A DNA stretch of 64,000 nucleotides. Origin: Corynebacterium afermentans subsp. lipophilum (GTDB lineage Bacteria; Actinomycetota; Actinomycetes; Mycobacteriales; Mycobacteriaceae). Positions within the stretch are counted from its first letter, which is position 1, and every line of letters starts with the position of its first letter. Where the stretch lies: the NCBI RefSeq assembly GCF_030408375.1, contig NZ_CP046530.1, positions 1-64,000 on the forward strand. Direction: 5' to 3'. The notes beneath the pieces were generated by a model that saw nothing but the letters and a program-made list of their open reading frames with translations, did not search any database and was not told where the DNA came from. Below are positions 39,144 through 47,452 of this stretch, piece after piece. A program made the position numbers and the translations under genes.

Positions 39144-40109
39144 ATGAACAGGAAAAAGCTAGCGCAGCTGCTGGTTAGACCGGGGGAGTCGGACCGGCAA
39201 GCGTGCATCAAGTTATCCGCGAACAAATTCATCGCAGAGGTGGAATGGTCGCGGCTGAAACACCACGAGCAGGAGTTTCTCAGCTGCTACGCCGTCGGCG
39301 CCGCGAGCCGGAAAGCGGTGCTGGTGGGGCGCTCCGCCGCAGTCGTGCACGGCCTGTGGACGCTGCCCGCCCCAAACGCGCCCGTCCTGCTGGCCATCCC
39401 GGGGCAGAAACCGCCCGCCAGGGCAAGCTGGCCGGATGGAGTCGAGTACCGCAGCCTGCGCATCCCCGAAGAAGATGTGGTGGCCATCGAGTGCGCGACG
39501 CCCGGCGACGTCCTCCGGTTAACCAGCCCCGTTCGCACAGCCGTCGACGTCGCGCGCCTGCACGGGGTAAGAGCAGGCGTGGTCGCGATGGATTCCTTGT
39601 TTGTGGGCAAGCCACCGCTGGAGCAGGAACGCATCCAGGCCGAACTCCACGCGACGATCAAGCGGCTGGCCGGCAAGAAGGGGATCGGGCGGGCACGGCA
39701 AGCGTTGCGCTGGTCGTCCACCAAGTCCGAGTCGCCGTACGAGTCTCTCCTGCGCGTGATCCTGCGCGAGCGGAACATCGTCGTCCGCGAGCAGATGTGG
39801 ATTGGCCGTTACGTGCGCCCGGACCTGCTGTGGGGGCAGCTGGCGATCGAGATCGACGGGCTGGTCAAGACGGCGAAGAAAGACGAGGAGGCGGCGAAGA
39901 AGGTGTCGCGCGACCAGCTCCTGCGCGAAAACTGGTTACGGAAGCAGATCTACGAGGTCGCCCGCTTCGAGCCGTTGGATATTCTCCGGGACGAGGAGGC
40001 CTGCGTCCGGGAGATCCTGGAGCTCAAGGCCCGCTCCGGTCTCTTCGGCGAGCCGAAAGTGCCGGCCACGGTGTTCAGGCCCGTGCATGGGGAGCACTGG
40101 CGGAGGTAG
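39144..40109 (+). CDS. Orphan protein with C-terminal PD-(D/E)XK (DUF559-like) domain
   Basis: The 321-residue product has an N-terminal AbiEi-like winged region (KAVLVGRSAAVVHGLW) and a C-terminal nuclease-like domain: SPYESLLRVILRERNIV, VRPDLLWGQLAIEIDGLVKT (Glu and Asp of a PD-x-ExD pattern), then a Lys-rich helix and RDQLLRENW. The layout recalls DUF559/Vsr-type enzymes and the shorter relative at 10585-11580. A GGGGGG tract precedes the ATG. It is one gene bracketed by inverted hairpin elements. A role in DNA processing, defence or mobility is possible but not shown. Confidence 0.75.
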   Translation: MNRKKLAQLLVRPGESDRQACIKLSANKFIAEVEWSRLKHHEQEFLSCYAVGAASRKAVLVGRSAAVVHGLWTLPAPNAPVLLAIPGQKPPARASWPDGVEYRSLRIPEEDVVAIECATPGDVLRLTSPVRTAVDVARLHGVRAGVVAMDSLFVGKPPLEQERIQAELHATIKRLAGKKGIGRARQALRWSSTKSESPYESLLRVILRERNIVVREQMWIGRYVRPDLLWGQLAIEIDGLVKTAKKDEEAAKKVSRDQLLRENWLRKQIYEVARFEPLDILRDEEACVREILELKARSGLFGEPKVPATVFRPVHGEHWRR

Positions 40110-40120
40110 GGGCGCTATAC

Positions 40121-40204
40121 GCCGCCGGAAGTCGAGCGGCGGAGGTCGAGTACGGCACCGAATCCGGGCGTACTCGACCTCCCGGACTCGACCTTTAGGG
40201 CGGT
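40121..40204. repeat. Hairpin element, right copy (inverted)
   Basis: This is the inverted counterpart of 39011-39093; GAAGTCGAGCGGCGGAGGTC here matches the reverse complement of the left element. It starts 12 bases after the stop of the bracketed gene and may also serve as its terminator. Confidence 0.85.
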
Positions 40205-40263
40205 GAGCCCAACCCCGCACCCGCCCACACCCCGCGCGGCGGAACCCGCGTACCCTGGAGCGT

Positions 40264-40785
40264 ATGACTCAAAAGACTCAGACGATGACTCTGCATACCA
40301 ATCACGGCGACATTGTGATCGACCTGTTCGGCAACCACGCGCCGAAGACGGTCGAGACGATTACGGGCCTGGCCACCGGCGACCAGGACTACTCCGCCAA
40401 GAACGCCAAGGGCACCACGGATGGCCCGTTCTACGACGGCGCGATTTTCCATCGCATCATCCCGGGCTTCATGATCCAGGGTGGCGACCCGACCGGCACC
40501 GGCACCGGCGGCCCGGGCTTCCAGTTCGCCGACGAGTTCCACCCGGAGCTGCAGTTCGACCGCCCGTACCTGCTGGCCATGGCTAACGCTGGCCCGGGCA
40601 CGAACGGTTCCCAGTTCTTCATCACCGTCGACGCGACCCCGTGGTTGAACAACCGCCACACCATCTTCGGCGAGGTCACCGATGAGGCCTCGAAGAAGGT
40701 CGTCGACGAGATCGCGAACGTGGAGACCGGCCGCATGGACCGCCCGGTCGAGGATGTCGTGATCGAGTCCGTCGACATCGCCTAA
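40264..40785 (+). CDS. ppiA: Cyclophilin-type peptidyl-prolyl cis-trans isomerase
   Basis: The 173-residue cytosolic cyclophilin has the catalytic FHRIIPGFMIQGGDP segment, the SQFFIT motif and a Trp in the active-site region (TPWLNNRHTIFG). It speeds prolyl isomerisation in folding proteins. TACCCT lies seven bases before the ATG at 40264, suggesting a leaderless transcript. Downstream are three copies of a 9-base AAGCGCCAC repeat and a terminator. Confidence 0.95.
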   Translation: MTQKTQTMTLHTNHGDIVIDLFGNHAPKTVETITGLATGDQDYSAKNAKGTTDGPFYDGAIFHRIIPGFMIQGGDPTGTGTGGPGFQFADEFHPELQFDRPYLLAMANAGPGTNGSQFFITVDATPWLNNRHTIFGEVTDEASKKVVDEIANVETGRMDRPVEDVVIESVDIA

Positions 40786-40817
40786 GCCAAAAGCGCCACA
40801 AGCGCCACAAGCGCCGC

Positions 40818-40844
40818 GCCCCCGCCACCGTGCGGGGGCTTTTT
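40818..40844 (+). terminator. Terminator of ppiA
   Basis: GCCCCCGC and GCGGGGGC pair around a six-base loop and are followed by TTTTT. It lies about 30 bases after the stop, just before the rhomboid promoter. Confidence 0.9.
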
Positions 40845-40858
40845 CGTACCCTGATCCC

Positions 40859-41527
40859 ATGCCCACTCTCCGCAACTTGCCCCGCACCGCCCCCGCCACG
40901 ACCGCGATCACGGCGATCTGCACGCTCGTCTTTTTCGTCGCCGCGCTGCAGGCTCGGTCGCTCACGGACGTGGTGTGGGATTCGGCCGTTGGCTCCAGCA
41001 CCATCCTCTACGGCCCCGAGGTGTACGGCGCGGGCTACCTCCGCGCGCTGACGGCCGGTTTCATGCACTTGGATGTCACGCACCTCTTCCTGAACATGTT
41101 CATGCTGGTCCTGGTGGGTGCGGAGGTGGAGCGCTTCCTCGGCTCTGGTCCGTTTGTGGTGGCTTGGGTCGCGGGGGTCCTTTGGGCGTCGGCAAGTGTG
41201 CTTGCATTCAGCTTTACGACGCCCACGGCCGGCGCTTCCGGCGCCCTCTACATGCTGATGGCGCTTTTGATCGCCATTGCTTTTCGACGTTCCACCGACC
41301 TGCGCGCGCCCCTCGCCCTGGTGGCGGTGAACGTGGCGTACACGCTGCTCAGCCCGGGTGTTTCGCTGTGGGGGCACCTCGGTGGTTTGGCGGCGGGGGC
41401 GGTGATGGCGTGGCCGTTGACGTCGCAAAGTATGCGCACCCGCTGGATCACGGCAGGCGTCGCGCTTGCCGCGGCGTGTGTGGCGATTTGGGCGCTGACG
41501 ATCCCGTCGACGCTGCCGGTGTACTAG
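40859..41527 (+). CDS. Rhomboid-family intramembrane serine protease
   Basis: The 222-residue membrane protein has six predicted helices. The catalytic dyad is Ser127 in AGASG and His173 in WGHLGG. The second helix carries HLDVTHLFLNM with the His and Asn that stabilise the transition state. Rhomboids cleave membrane proteins within the bilayer; the substrate is unknown. TACCCT lies six bases before the ATG, so the transcript is probably leaderless. The cyclophilin-rhomboid pair is a common actinobacterial neighbourhood. Confidence 0.94.
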   Translation: MPTLRNLPRTAPATTAITAICTLVFFVAALQARSLTDVVWDSAVGSSTILYGPEVYGAGYLRALTAGFMHLDVTHLFLNMFMLVLVGAEVERFLGSGPFVVAWVAGVLWASASVLAFSFTTPTAGASGALYMLMALLIAIAFRRSTDLRAPLALVAVNVAYTLLSPGVSLWGHLGGLAAGAVMAWPLTSQSMRTRWITAGVALAAACVAIWALTIPSTLPVY

Positions 41528-41698
41528 TTATCCACAGTGGTTGTCCACAATGTGGATAACTACACGCGTGTAACTCCTCGAACGACACGTCGAACGGCCA
41601 AAATGACACGCCGACGGAACCTGGCATTTTCGAAAGAAAACCAGCACATTTCACAGCCCTGTGGAGTTGTGCACAGAGTTATCCACAGGTGTGGATAG
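41528..41698. other. Second cluster of DnaA boxes
   Basis: Six DnaA-box matches lie in 171 bases between two convergent genes: TTATCCACA at 41528-41536 and 41679-41687, TTGTCCACA at 41541-41549, TGTGGATAA at 41551-41559 (inverted), TTGTGCACA at 41667-41675, and TGTGGATAG at 41690-41698 (inverted). Four are perfect TTRTCCACA sites. No gene or AT-rich unwinding region is present. A DnaA-titration or reactivation site is a plausible reading. Confidence 0.75.
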
Positions 41699-41700
41699 AA

Positions 41701-41732
41701 AACGCCCGTTGAGCCTGAACTCAACGGGCGTT
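41701..41732. terminator. Bidirectional terminator between rhomboid and secreted protein genes
   Basis: A perfect 13-base stem (AACGCCCGTTGAG with CTCAACGGGCGTT) around a six-base loop lies between convergent genes. The minus strand continues TTTTCTATCC, the plus strand ATCTGG. Confidence 0.88.
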
Positions 41733-41747
41733 ATCTGGCGGGGAGTG

Positions 41748-43157
41748 TTAGAACACGCCGCGGATCTTCTTGCCAAAGTCGGAGACGGTCACGTCGCGGG
41801 AGTCCACGTCCTGGTCGTTGTAGAAGGAGGTGTCGCCAGCGAGGCGGCCGGTCTGGGTGACCTTCATGTAGTTGTAGAGGCGGCCTTCCTTGGTGTTGCC
41901 GTCGCCGAAGGAGAATGCGCCCAGCAGCATCTCGTCGCCTGCGAGGATCGGGTTGGACAGGGTGACCTCGAAGGTGCGGATGCCGCGGTCGTAGTCGTAG
42001 CCCAGGTCGCGGATGTGGGTGCCGTTGTACTGGGTGGTGGTGATCAGGCGGTCAACGCCCTCCGGGCCTGCCTCGGTGCCGACCTCGACGCGGAAGGTTA
42101 GGGCCGGGAACTCGCCCCAGTAGCGCTTCGCGCCGGTGTTCTTCAGGCGCAGTGCCACGGAACCAGCGGCGCCGGGGACCTTCCAGGAGGAGGCGGTGAA
42201 GTACGGCTGCAGGTCCAGGTCGCGCTGGGCATCTGCCTGCTTATCGACGACTTCGTTGACCTCGTCAGCAGCGTTTTCCTCGACTTCGTTGATGACCTCG
42301 GCACCTTCGTTTGCGATGTCGTTGTTGGTCACGTCGGTGGCTTCGTCGTTGTCGACCGCGGTGACGTCGTCAAGGTTTGCGCCCGTCTCGATCTTCTCGA
42401 CGTCCTCGTTGTACGCCGGGTTCGGGTTCTCCACGGTGTCGGTGACCTGTGCGCCCTTGTTCGGTGCCCAGGAGCCGGCCGGGGTGGAGTAGTTCTTGAC
42501 GCGGACCTCGTTCTTTACCGGCATGTTGGCGATCCAGGCGGTCGGGGTTGCCCAGGTGCCGTTCGGGCGGCAGCGCTGCTGGGTACCGGTCATGGTGACG
42601 GTGCGGAAGCCGTAGGTTGCCTCGCCGGTGTTGCCAGCCGGCACGTCGTACGGGCCGATCTTCTGGCCGACGGACCAGGACAGGGAACCGGAGACGTCCC
42701 AGCCCAGGGACTTAGCCAGGGAGTAGCCGATGTTGCCCTGCAGGCCGTCCTTGGAGCCGGAGCCGCCGAGCGTCAGGGTCTCCGTCTTGGAGCCGTTGAC
42801 GGAGGCGGAGATGGTCTGGGTGCGCGACAGGTCCTGGGACAGCGGGATGGCGTTGTCGGACAGGTTGGTGGTGGAGATGGTGCCCACCGGCAGGAAGTTG
42901 TCCTTCACCTTGTAGACGATGGTGCGGTAGTCCTCGGTGGAGTTGCACACCGGGCGCGGGTTGAGGATGTTGGCCTTCAAGTGGTCCGAGCCGCGGTAGG
43001 TGTGGATGATCGGCAGCGCGGAGTTCGTTGCCGGGGTCTCCGGGTAGGACTCTTCGAAGGTCTGGGCGGTGGCGGTGATGCCGGAGCCTGCGATTGCGAC
43101 AGCGGCGACGGCTGCGATCGCGGCCTTGGCAGCACCAGCGATGCGGGATGCGCGCAT
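41748..43157 (-). CDS. Large secreted beta-rich protein, possible pore-former
   Basis: The 469-residue product has a signal peptide (MRASRIAGAAKAAIAAVAAV, cleavage near TATAQ) and AAGGA before the ATG at 43157. The N-terminal domain has two Cys (near PVCNST and QRCRPN) and Ser/Thr/Gly-rich alternating stretches (SQDLSRTQTISASVNG, SGSLSWSVGQKIG, VPAGNTGEATYGF) that recall membrane-inserting hairpins of aerolysin/ETX-MTX2 proteins. An acidic linker (about 250-325, VEKIETG to NEVVDKQ) joins a C-terminal beta domain ending KKIRGVF. A porin- or toxin-like role is inference from pattern only. A palindrome containing GGATTGTTCAAC lies about 115 bases upstream. Confidence 0.75.
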   Translation of the reverse strand: MRASRIAGAAKAAIAAVAAVAIAGSGITATAQTFEESYPETPATNSALPIIHTYRGSDHLKANILNPRPVCNSTEDYRTIVYKVKDNFLPVGTISTTNLSDNAIPLSQDLSRTQTISASVNGSKTETLTLGGSGSKDGLQGNIGYSLAKSLGWDVSGSLSWSVGQKIGPYDVPAGNTGEATYGFRTVTMTGTQQRCRPNGTWATPTAWIANMPVKNEVRVKNYSTPAGSWAPNKGAQVTDTVENPNPAYNEDVEKIETGANLDDVTAVDNDEATDVTNNDIANEGAEVINEVEENAADEVNEVVDKQADAQRDLDLQPYFTASSWKVPGAAGSVALRLKNTGAKRYWGEFPALTFRVEVGTEAGPEGVDRLITTTQYNGTHIRDLGYDYDRGIRTFEVTLSNPILAGDEMLLGAFSFGDGNTKEGRLYNYMKVTQTGRLAGDTSFYNDQDVDSRDVTVSDFGKKIRGVF

Positions 43158-43270
43158 TTGGCGTTCCTTTCGGGGAAACAATTGTGGATTTTTCAAGGGA
43201 CGGGCTTCTCAACCTCTCAGCGAGGAGCTCTCATATAACACCTAGTCACTTGCCAAGGAAGTGTCATAAT

Positions 43271-43283
43271 ATTGTTGAACAAT
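43271..43283. promoter_or_regulatory. Palindromic ATTGTTGAACAAT site upstream of the secreted protein gene
   Basis: ATTGTT-G-AACAAT is a perfect 13-base palindrome. It lies 114 bases upstream of the start at 43157 and shares GGATTGTTCAAC (minus strand) with sites upstream of the metzincin gene. The gap 43158-43516 otherwise holds only a terminator palindrome and an AT-rich promoter-like stretch. Confidence 0.5.
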
Positions 43284-43448
43284 CCACCCATTCTGGGGTC
43301 AAACTAAAGTAGTTGTCATGTCACAAAAGCCTGGTTGCCAGCATTATCACTGACTATTTAGTGAAAACCCCGTGCGCAATCTATCGGTCTATTTAAATGC
43401 AGTCATGTGTCGCTCAAAACCGGCCGCGGACGTCTAACCCCCAACAAC

Positions 43449-43490
43449 GCAAAAATCGGATTGTGGCAAATATTTGCCACAATCCGATTT
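43449..43490 (-). terminator. Perfect palindrome, probable terminator of crgA
   Basis: Positions 43453-43490 form a perfect 38-base palindrome (AAATCGGATTGTGGCAAAT and its complement) with no spacer. On the minus strand it ends in a run of five Ts, 27 bases after the crgA stop. A hairpin with a four-base loop would still have 17 pairs. Confidence 0.8.
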
Positions 43491-43516
43491 CACACATCCC
43501 CCCGGAAAAGTGGGGG

Positions 43517-43792
43517 CTATCGCCAACCCATGGTCATCAGCAGACCCAGGATCATGCCGGCGAAGCCGATGGCGTAGTTCCACGGCCCGAGCTGGCCGAG
43601 CCAGTCGATCTGGTCGCCAGCGAGGTAGTAAAGGATCAGCCAGGCCAGGCCGAGGAGCATCAGCCCGAACATGATCACCTTGTACCACATCGGGGTGCCG
43701 CCGGTGTTGACCTTCACCGGGGTGCGGGTGGTGCCGGCGGAGGTGCTGCTAGCTGGGCGGATGGGGTCTTTAGTTACTTTTGCCTTAGGCAT
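43517..43792 (-). CDS. crgA: Cell division protein CrgA
   Basis: CrgA is a small actinobacterial divisome protein that bridges FtsZ-, FtsQ- and penicillin-binding-protein complexes. The 91-residue product has a disordered N-terminal tail (to about residue 35) and two membrane helices (WYKVIMFGLMLLGLAWLILY, about 36-55, and YAIGFAGMILGLLMTMG). Length and topology match the family. It lies downstream of pknB on the same strand, as in related genomes, with a 42-base gap. Confidence 0.94.
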   Translation of the reverse strand: MPKAKVTKDPIRPASSTSAGTTRTPVKVNTGGTPMWYKVIMFGLMLLGLAWLILYYLAGDQIDWLGQLGPWNYAIGFAGMILGLLMTMGWR

Positions 43793-43834
43793 GTGCGCTC
43801 CCTTAGTGTGTGCGGGCCATAGCGTCGTCGACGC

Positions 43835-45910
43835 CTAAAGCCCTAGCTCGCGCTGCACGTTGCGCAGCGCGGTGTTCGCGTTCTGGGGTTGAACTGTATC
43901 AGCCTGCCGTGCGGCCGCGTTATTCTGCGGAATGAGTTTGCCCGCATCGAACTTCCACAGGTTGTAGCCGATGGCCTGGTCCTTGCGGATGGTTTCGCCG
44001 GCGGCGACTTCCTGGTGGCCGATCAGCCCGTCGTCGACGAGCGCGCCGGTGGGCACCGTCGGGCCGGGCACGAAGCGGCCGTTCCAGCCGGCGTCGTGGA
44101 GCACCTTTTCGGCCTCTTCGGGGCTCTGGCGGGTGATTTCCGGCATTTTCATGAGCATGCCGTTGGAGACGCGCAGCTCGATGGTGGTGCCGGACTCGAC
44201 GTCGGTGTTTTCGCCGGCGACGGCGAGCACCTGCCCCTCTGGCTTGATCGAGTCCACGCTGGTGACCGTGGATCGCAGCTGAAGGGAGGACAGGGTTGCG
44301 GTGGCCTGCTCGACGTTGAGGCCCACCAGGGACGGCACCTGCACCATTTCCGGCCCGGAGGAGACGGTGATGGCGATGCGCGAGCCCTTGGCAATCTGGG
44401 TGCCGCCGGCGGGCTGCTGCGACGTGATGACGCCTTCTTCGATGCTGTCGGAGGATTCGCGGCGCACGTTGGGGTTGAGTTCCAGCCCGGCCTTCTTCAG
44501 CTCTTCGATGGCTTCTTCGGCCGTCAGGTTGGTCACGTCCGGCACGTCCGTCATTTCCTTGCCGGAGGAGACGGTCAACGTGATCTGGGTGCCGCGCTTG
44601 AGTTCGGAGCCCGCGGCGGGGTTGGTGGAGATGACGTTGCCGCGCTTGATCTCGGGGCTGGGCTCTTCCATCACGGAGACTTCGAAGCCGAGGTGCTCGA
44701 GTTCGCGGACGGCGTCGTTGCGCGGCATGTCCACGAGTTCGGGTACGGGCACCATTTCCTCTTTGACCACCTCAGCGCTGTCGTTGTTCGCGGAGAAGTA
44801 GTCGTAGACGAACCAGCTCACGGCCACTGCGAGCAGCAGGCCGAGCAGCGCGGAGAGCCACTTGAGCCAGTTGGAGGAGGTTTTCTCGTTGGCGGCGCGG
44901 TGGTCGGCGTAGCGCGTGTGCCCGGAGGCGGATGCTTCTCTGCGCACCACAGGTTCGCGCACCACGTCCCCAACCACAACGGTGTGGTCCTGGGACGGCG
45001 AGTCCACGGCGTGGGAGCCTGCGTCTTGTTCGGCGGCGGCGAGGTGGTTGCGGGCGGCGGTGGTGACGTTGCCGCGCTCTAGAAGCGCGAGGTCAGCGCC
45101 CATTTCGTCGGCGGTCTGGTACCTGTCGGCGGGATGTTTCGCCATCGCGGTGAGGATGACGGAGTCGACGTTGACCGCCTCGTTGTCCGACAGCGGCGCG
45201 GCGATGCGCTCGGACGGCGGCACCGGGTCTTCCTGCACGTGCTGGTAGGCCACGGCGAAGGGGGATTCGCCTTCGAACGGCGGCACCCCGGTGACGGATT
45301 CGTACATCACGCAGCCAAGTGCGTAGACGTCGCTGCGCGCGTCGGCGGCTTTTCCGCGGGCCTGCTCGGGGGAGAGGTACTGTGCGGTGCCGATGACGGC
45401 GGAGGTTTGCGTCATGGCGGAGGTGGAATCATCCAACGCGCGCGCGATGCCGAAGTCCATGACCTTCACGGCACCGGTGTTGGTGACCATGATGTTGGCG
45501 GGTTTGATGTCGCGGTGGATGATGCCGGCGTCGTGGCTGGCCTGCAGCGCCCGGGTGACCGGCAGCAGCAGTTTGGCTGCGCGCTCGGGGGACAGCGGCC
45601 CTTCGTTGCGCACGATGTCGCGCAGGTTCATGCCGTGGACGAGCTCCATCACGATGTAGGGCACGTCCACGCCGGAGGTTTCCACGGAGCCGGTGTCGTA
45701 GACCGAGACGATGTTGGGGTGGTTTAAGCGCGCGGAGTTTTGCGCTTCGCGGCGGAAGCGTTCGCGGAAGTTTTCGTCGCGCGCCATGTCGATCTTCAAC
45801 ATCTTCACGGCGACTTCGCGCCCGAGGGACACGTCGGTGGCGGCATACACGTCCGACATGCCGCCGGTGCCGATGATGTCGCCGAGTTCGTACCGGTCCG
45901 CGATCAGCAT
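43835..45910 (-). CDS. pknB: Ser/Thr protein kinase PknB with PASTA domains
   Basis: PknB is the transmembrane kinase that couples peptidoglycan state to growth and division. The 691-residue product has GTGGMSDVY (14-22), catalytic Lys36, HRDIKPAN with Asp134, and DFG 152-154. A juxtamembrane linker precedes one helix (WLSALLGLLLAVAVSWFVYDY). Four PASTA domains follow (about 385-650), with phrases VPELVDMPRNDAV, VPDVTNLTAEEA, VPSLVGLNVEQA and MPEITRQSPEEA; they bind muropeptides or lipid II in relatives. The ATG directly follows the pknA stop (TAAATG). It is the last gene of the kinase unit. Confidence 0.97.
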   Translation of the reverse strand: MLIADRYELGDIIGTGGMSDVYAATDVSLGREVAVKMLKIDMARDENFRERFRREAQNSARLNHPNIVSVYDTGSVETSGVDVPYIVMELVHGMNLRDIVRNEGPLSPERAAKLLLPVTRALQASHDAGIIHRDIKPANIMVTNTGAVKVMDFGIARALDDSTSAMTQTSAVIGTAQYLSPEQARGKAADARSDVYALGCVMYESVTGVPPFEGESPFAVAYQHVQEDPVPPSERIAAPLSDNEAVNVDSVILTAMAKHPADRYQTADEMGADLALLERGNVTTAARNHLAAAEQDAGSHAVDSPSQDHTVVVGDVVREPVVRREASASGHTRYADHRAANEKTSSNWLKWLSALLGLLLAVAVSWFVYDYFSANNDSAEVVKEEMVPVPELVDMPRNDAVRELEHLGFEVSVMEEPSPEIKRGNVISTNPAAGSELKRGTQITLTVSSGKEMTDVPDVTNLTAEEAIEELKKAGLELNPNVRRESSDSIEEGVITSQQPAGGTQIAKGSRIAITVSSGPEMVQVPSLVGLNVEQATATLSSLQLRSTVTSVDSIKPEGQVLAVAGENTDVESGTTIELRVSNGMLMKMPEITRQSPEEAEKVLHDAGWNGRFVPGPTVPTGALVDDGLIGHQEVAAGETIRKDQAIGYNLWKFDAGKLIPQNNAAARQADTVQPQNANTALRNVQRELGL

Positions 45911-47452
45911 TTACCTGCCACCTCCGAGCAAGCTATCAAGGTTGGGCAATTCTACCGCAGGGGCCGGTGAGTTCGTGTCCTCGGGCTGATTGCCTATCGA
46001 CGTCGCGCCTTCCGGTGTTCCAGCCTGCTGCGTAGGAGTCGCCGCGGACGGCTGCTCCGGCACCTCAATCTCGGCGGACGGGGCGGACGGCTCCGCAGGG
46101 GCCGGGGCGTTGTCGGCCTCGGACTCCTCGAAGCGCAGGGTGCCCGGGTTGCGCGGCTCTGTGACCGTGGTGCGCTCGCGCTCCGTGGTGGTCTCGGTGA
46201 CCGGCTCTTCTTTCTCTTCCTCCGGCGTCGGCGTGGTCGCGCTCATGGTGGGCCGCGGTGTGGTGGGGGTGCCGCCGCCGGTGAAGCGGTCGAACACGCC
46301 CTCGGTGTACGCCCAGGCCGCGCCGCCGGCCAACAGCGCGAGCAGCAGGATTACCGAGATGATCGGCCCTGCCTTGGAGGACTTCTTCTCCGGTTCGTGT
46401 TCGCGCGGCGCTGGTGTCGCGGCGCGGGAGGGGGCGGGGGGAGCCGGAGGACGTCGAGAAGCAACGGCTCTTGCTGCGGACGGCGGGTAGGCGCCCTCCG
46501 GGCGGGAGGTGCGCTCCTCGGCGACGCTGGCCAGCATCTGGGTGGATGCGGTCGCGGACGGCTCGGTGGCAACCACCTGGGTGTGGCCGCCCGGCTGGGC
46601 GGGGCGCAGGCCCTGGCGGACCTGGGAGATGGCCAGCTGGAACTCGTTGCCGTCGCGGAAGCGCTGGCCGGGGTCCTTGCGCAGCGCGATCTCGATGAGC
46701 TCGCGCGCGGGGGCAGAGACCGAAATGGGCAGCGCGGGCGGCTCGGCGGAGACGTGCGCGAGCGCCACGGACACGGAGGAATCGCCGGTAAAGGGGCGTT
46801 TGCCGGAGAGCAGCTCGTAGCCCACCACGCCCAGCGAGTACACGTCGGACGCCGCGGTGACCTTCATGCCCTGGGCCTGCTCGGGGGAGACGTACTGGGC
46901 GGTGCCCACCACCATGCCGGTGCGGGTCAGAGGCACGGCCGCGGCGGCCTTGGCGATGCCGAAGTCCGTGATCTTGACCTGCCCGTGCTGGGTGAGCATG
47001 AGGTTGCCCGGCTTGATGTCGCGGTGCACCAGCCCCATGCGGTGGATCACGGCCAGGCCGTGGGCGGCCTGCTCGAGCACGTCGAGCGCTAGCGCCTCAT
47101 CCAGCTGGCCCTCGCGGGCGATGAGGTCCGCGAGCGACTCGCCGCGGATGTACTCCATGATGATGTAGCAGACGGTGGAGCCCGCGTCGGTGTCTGCCTC
47201 GCGGTAGTCGTAGGTGGCCACCACGTTGTCGGAGTTGATGCCCTGGGCGGACAGTGCCTCGTTGCGGAAGCGGGCGAGGAACTCCGCGTTGGAGCTGTAC
47301 TCAGGCCGCAGCACCTTTATGGCCACCTCGCGCTCGTTGGCAAGGTCGTCTGCCAGCCACACGGTGGACATGCCGCCGTGGCCGATGATCCACTGCAGCT
47401 GGTAGCCGTCGCCGACGAGCTGTTGCAGGTCCTCGCGGTTTTCGGTGTTCAT
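45911..47452 (-). CDS. pknA: Ser/Thr protein kinase PknA
   Basis: PknA phosphorylates division and envelope targets. The 513-residue product has GHGGMSTVW (24-32), catalytic Lys46, VHRDIKPGN and DFGIAK, then a Pro/Ala-rich linker with one membrane helix (IISVILLLALLAGGAAWAY). The extracytoplasmic tail is Thr/Glu/Pro-rich and has no PASTA domains, as is usual for PknA. The start directly follows the pbpA stop (TAGATG), so translation is coupled. Two kinases in tandem at the end of a fha-pstP-rodA-pbpA unit is the standard order. Confidence 0.96.
   Translation of the reverse strand: MNTENREDLQQLVGDGYQLQWIIGHGGMSTVWLADDLANEREVAIKVLRPEYSSNAEFLARFRNEALSAQGINSDNVVATYDYREADTDAGSTVCYIIMEYIRGESLADLIAREGQLDEALALDVLEQAAHGLAVIHRMGLVHRDIKPGNLMLTQHGQVKITDFGIAKAAAAVPLTRTGMVVGTAQYVSPEQAQGMKVTAASDVYSLGVVGYELLSGKRPFTGDSSVSVALAHVSAEPPALPISVSAPARELIEIALRKDPGQRFRDGNEFQLAISQVRQGLRPAQPGGHTQVVATEPSATASTQMLASVAEERTSRPEGAYPPSAARAVASRRPPAPPAPSRAATPAPREHEPEKKSSKAGPIISVILLLALLAGGAAWAYTEGVFDRFTGGGTPTTPRPTMSATTPTPEEEKEEPVTETTTERERTTVTEPRNPGTLRFEESEADNAPAPAEPSAPSAEIEVPEQPSAATPTQQAGTPEGATSIGNQPEDTNSPAPAVELPNLDSLLGGGR
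45990..46002 (-). repeat. Copy of dispersed CGTCGATAAGCAA motif (one mismatch)
   Basis: The plus strand reads TTGCCTATCGACG inside pknA. A second copy, CGTCGAGAAGCAA, lies at 46452-46464 in the same gene in the opposite orientation. Confidence 0.5.

Noticed and set aside
43397..43822. A 141-codon plus-strand frame over crgA
   Set aside because: crgA on the minus strand is clear; the plus frame crosses a perfect palindrome and has no protein features.
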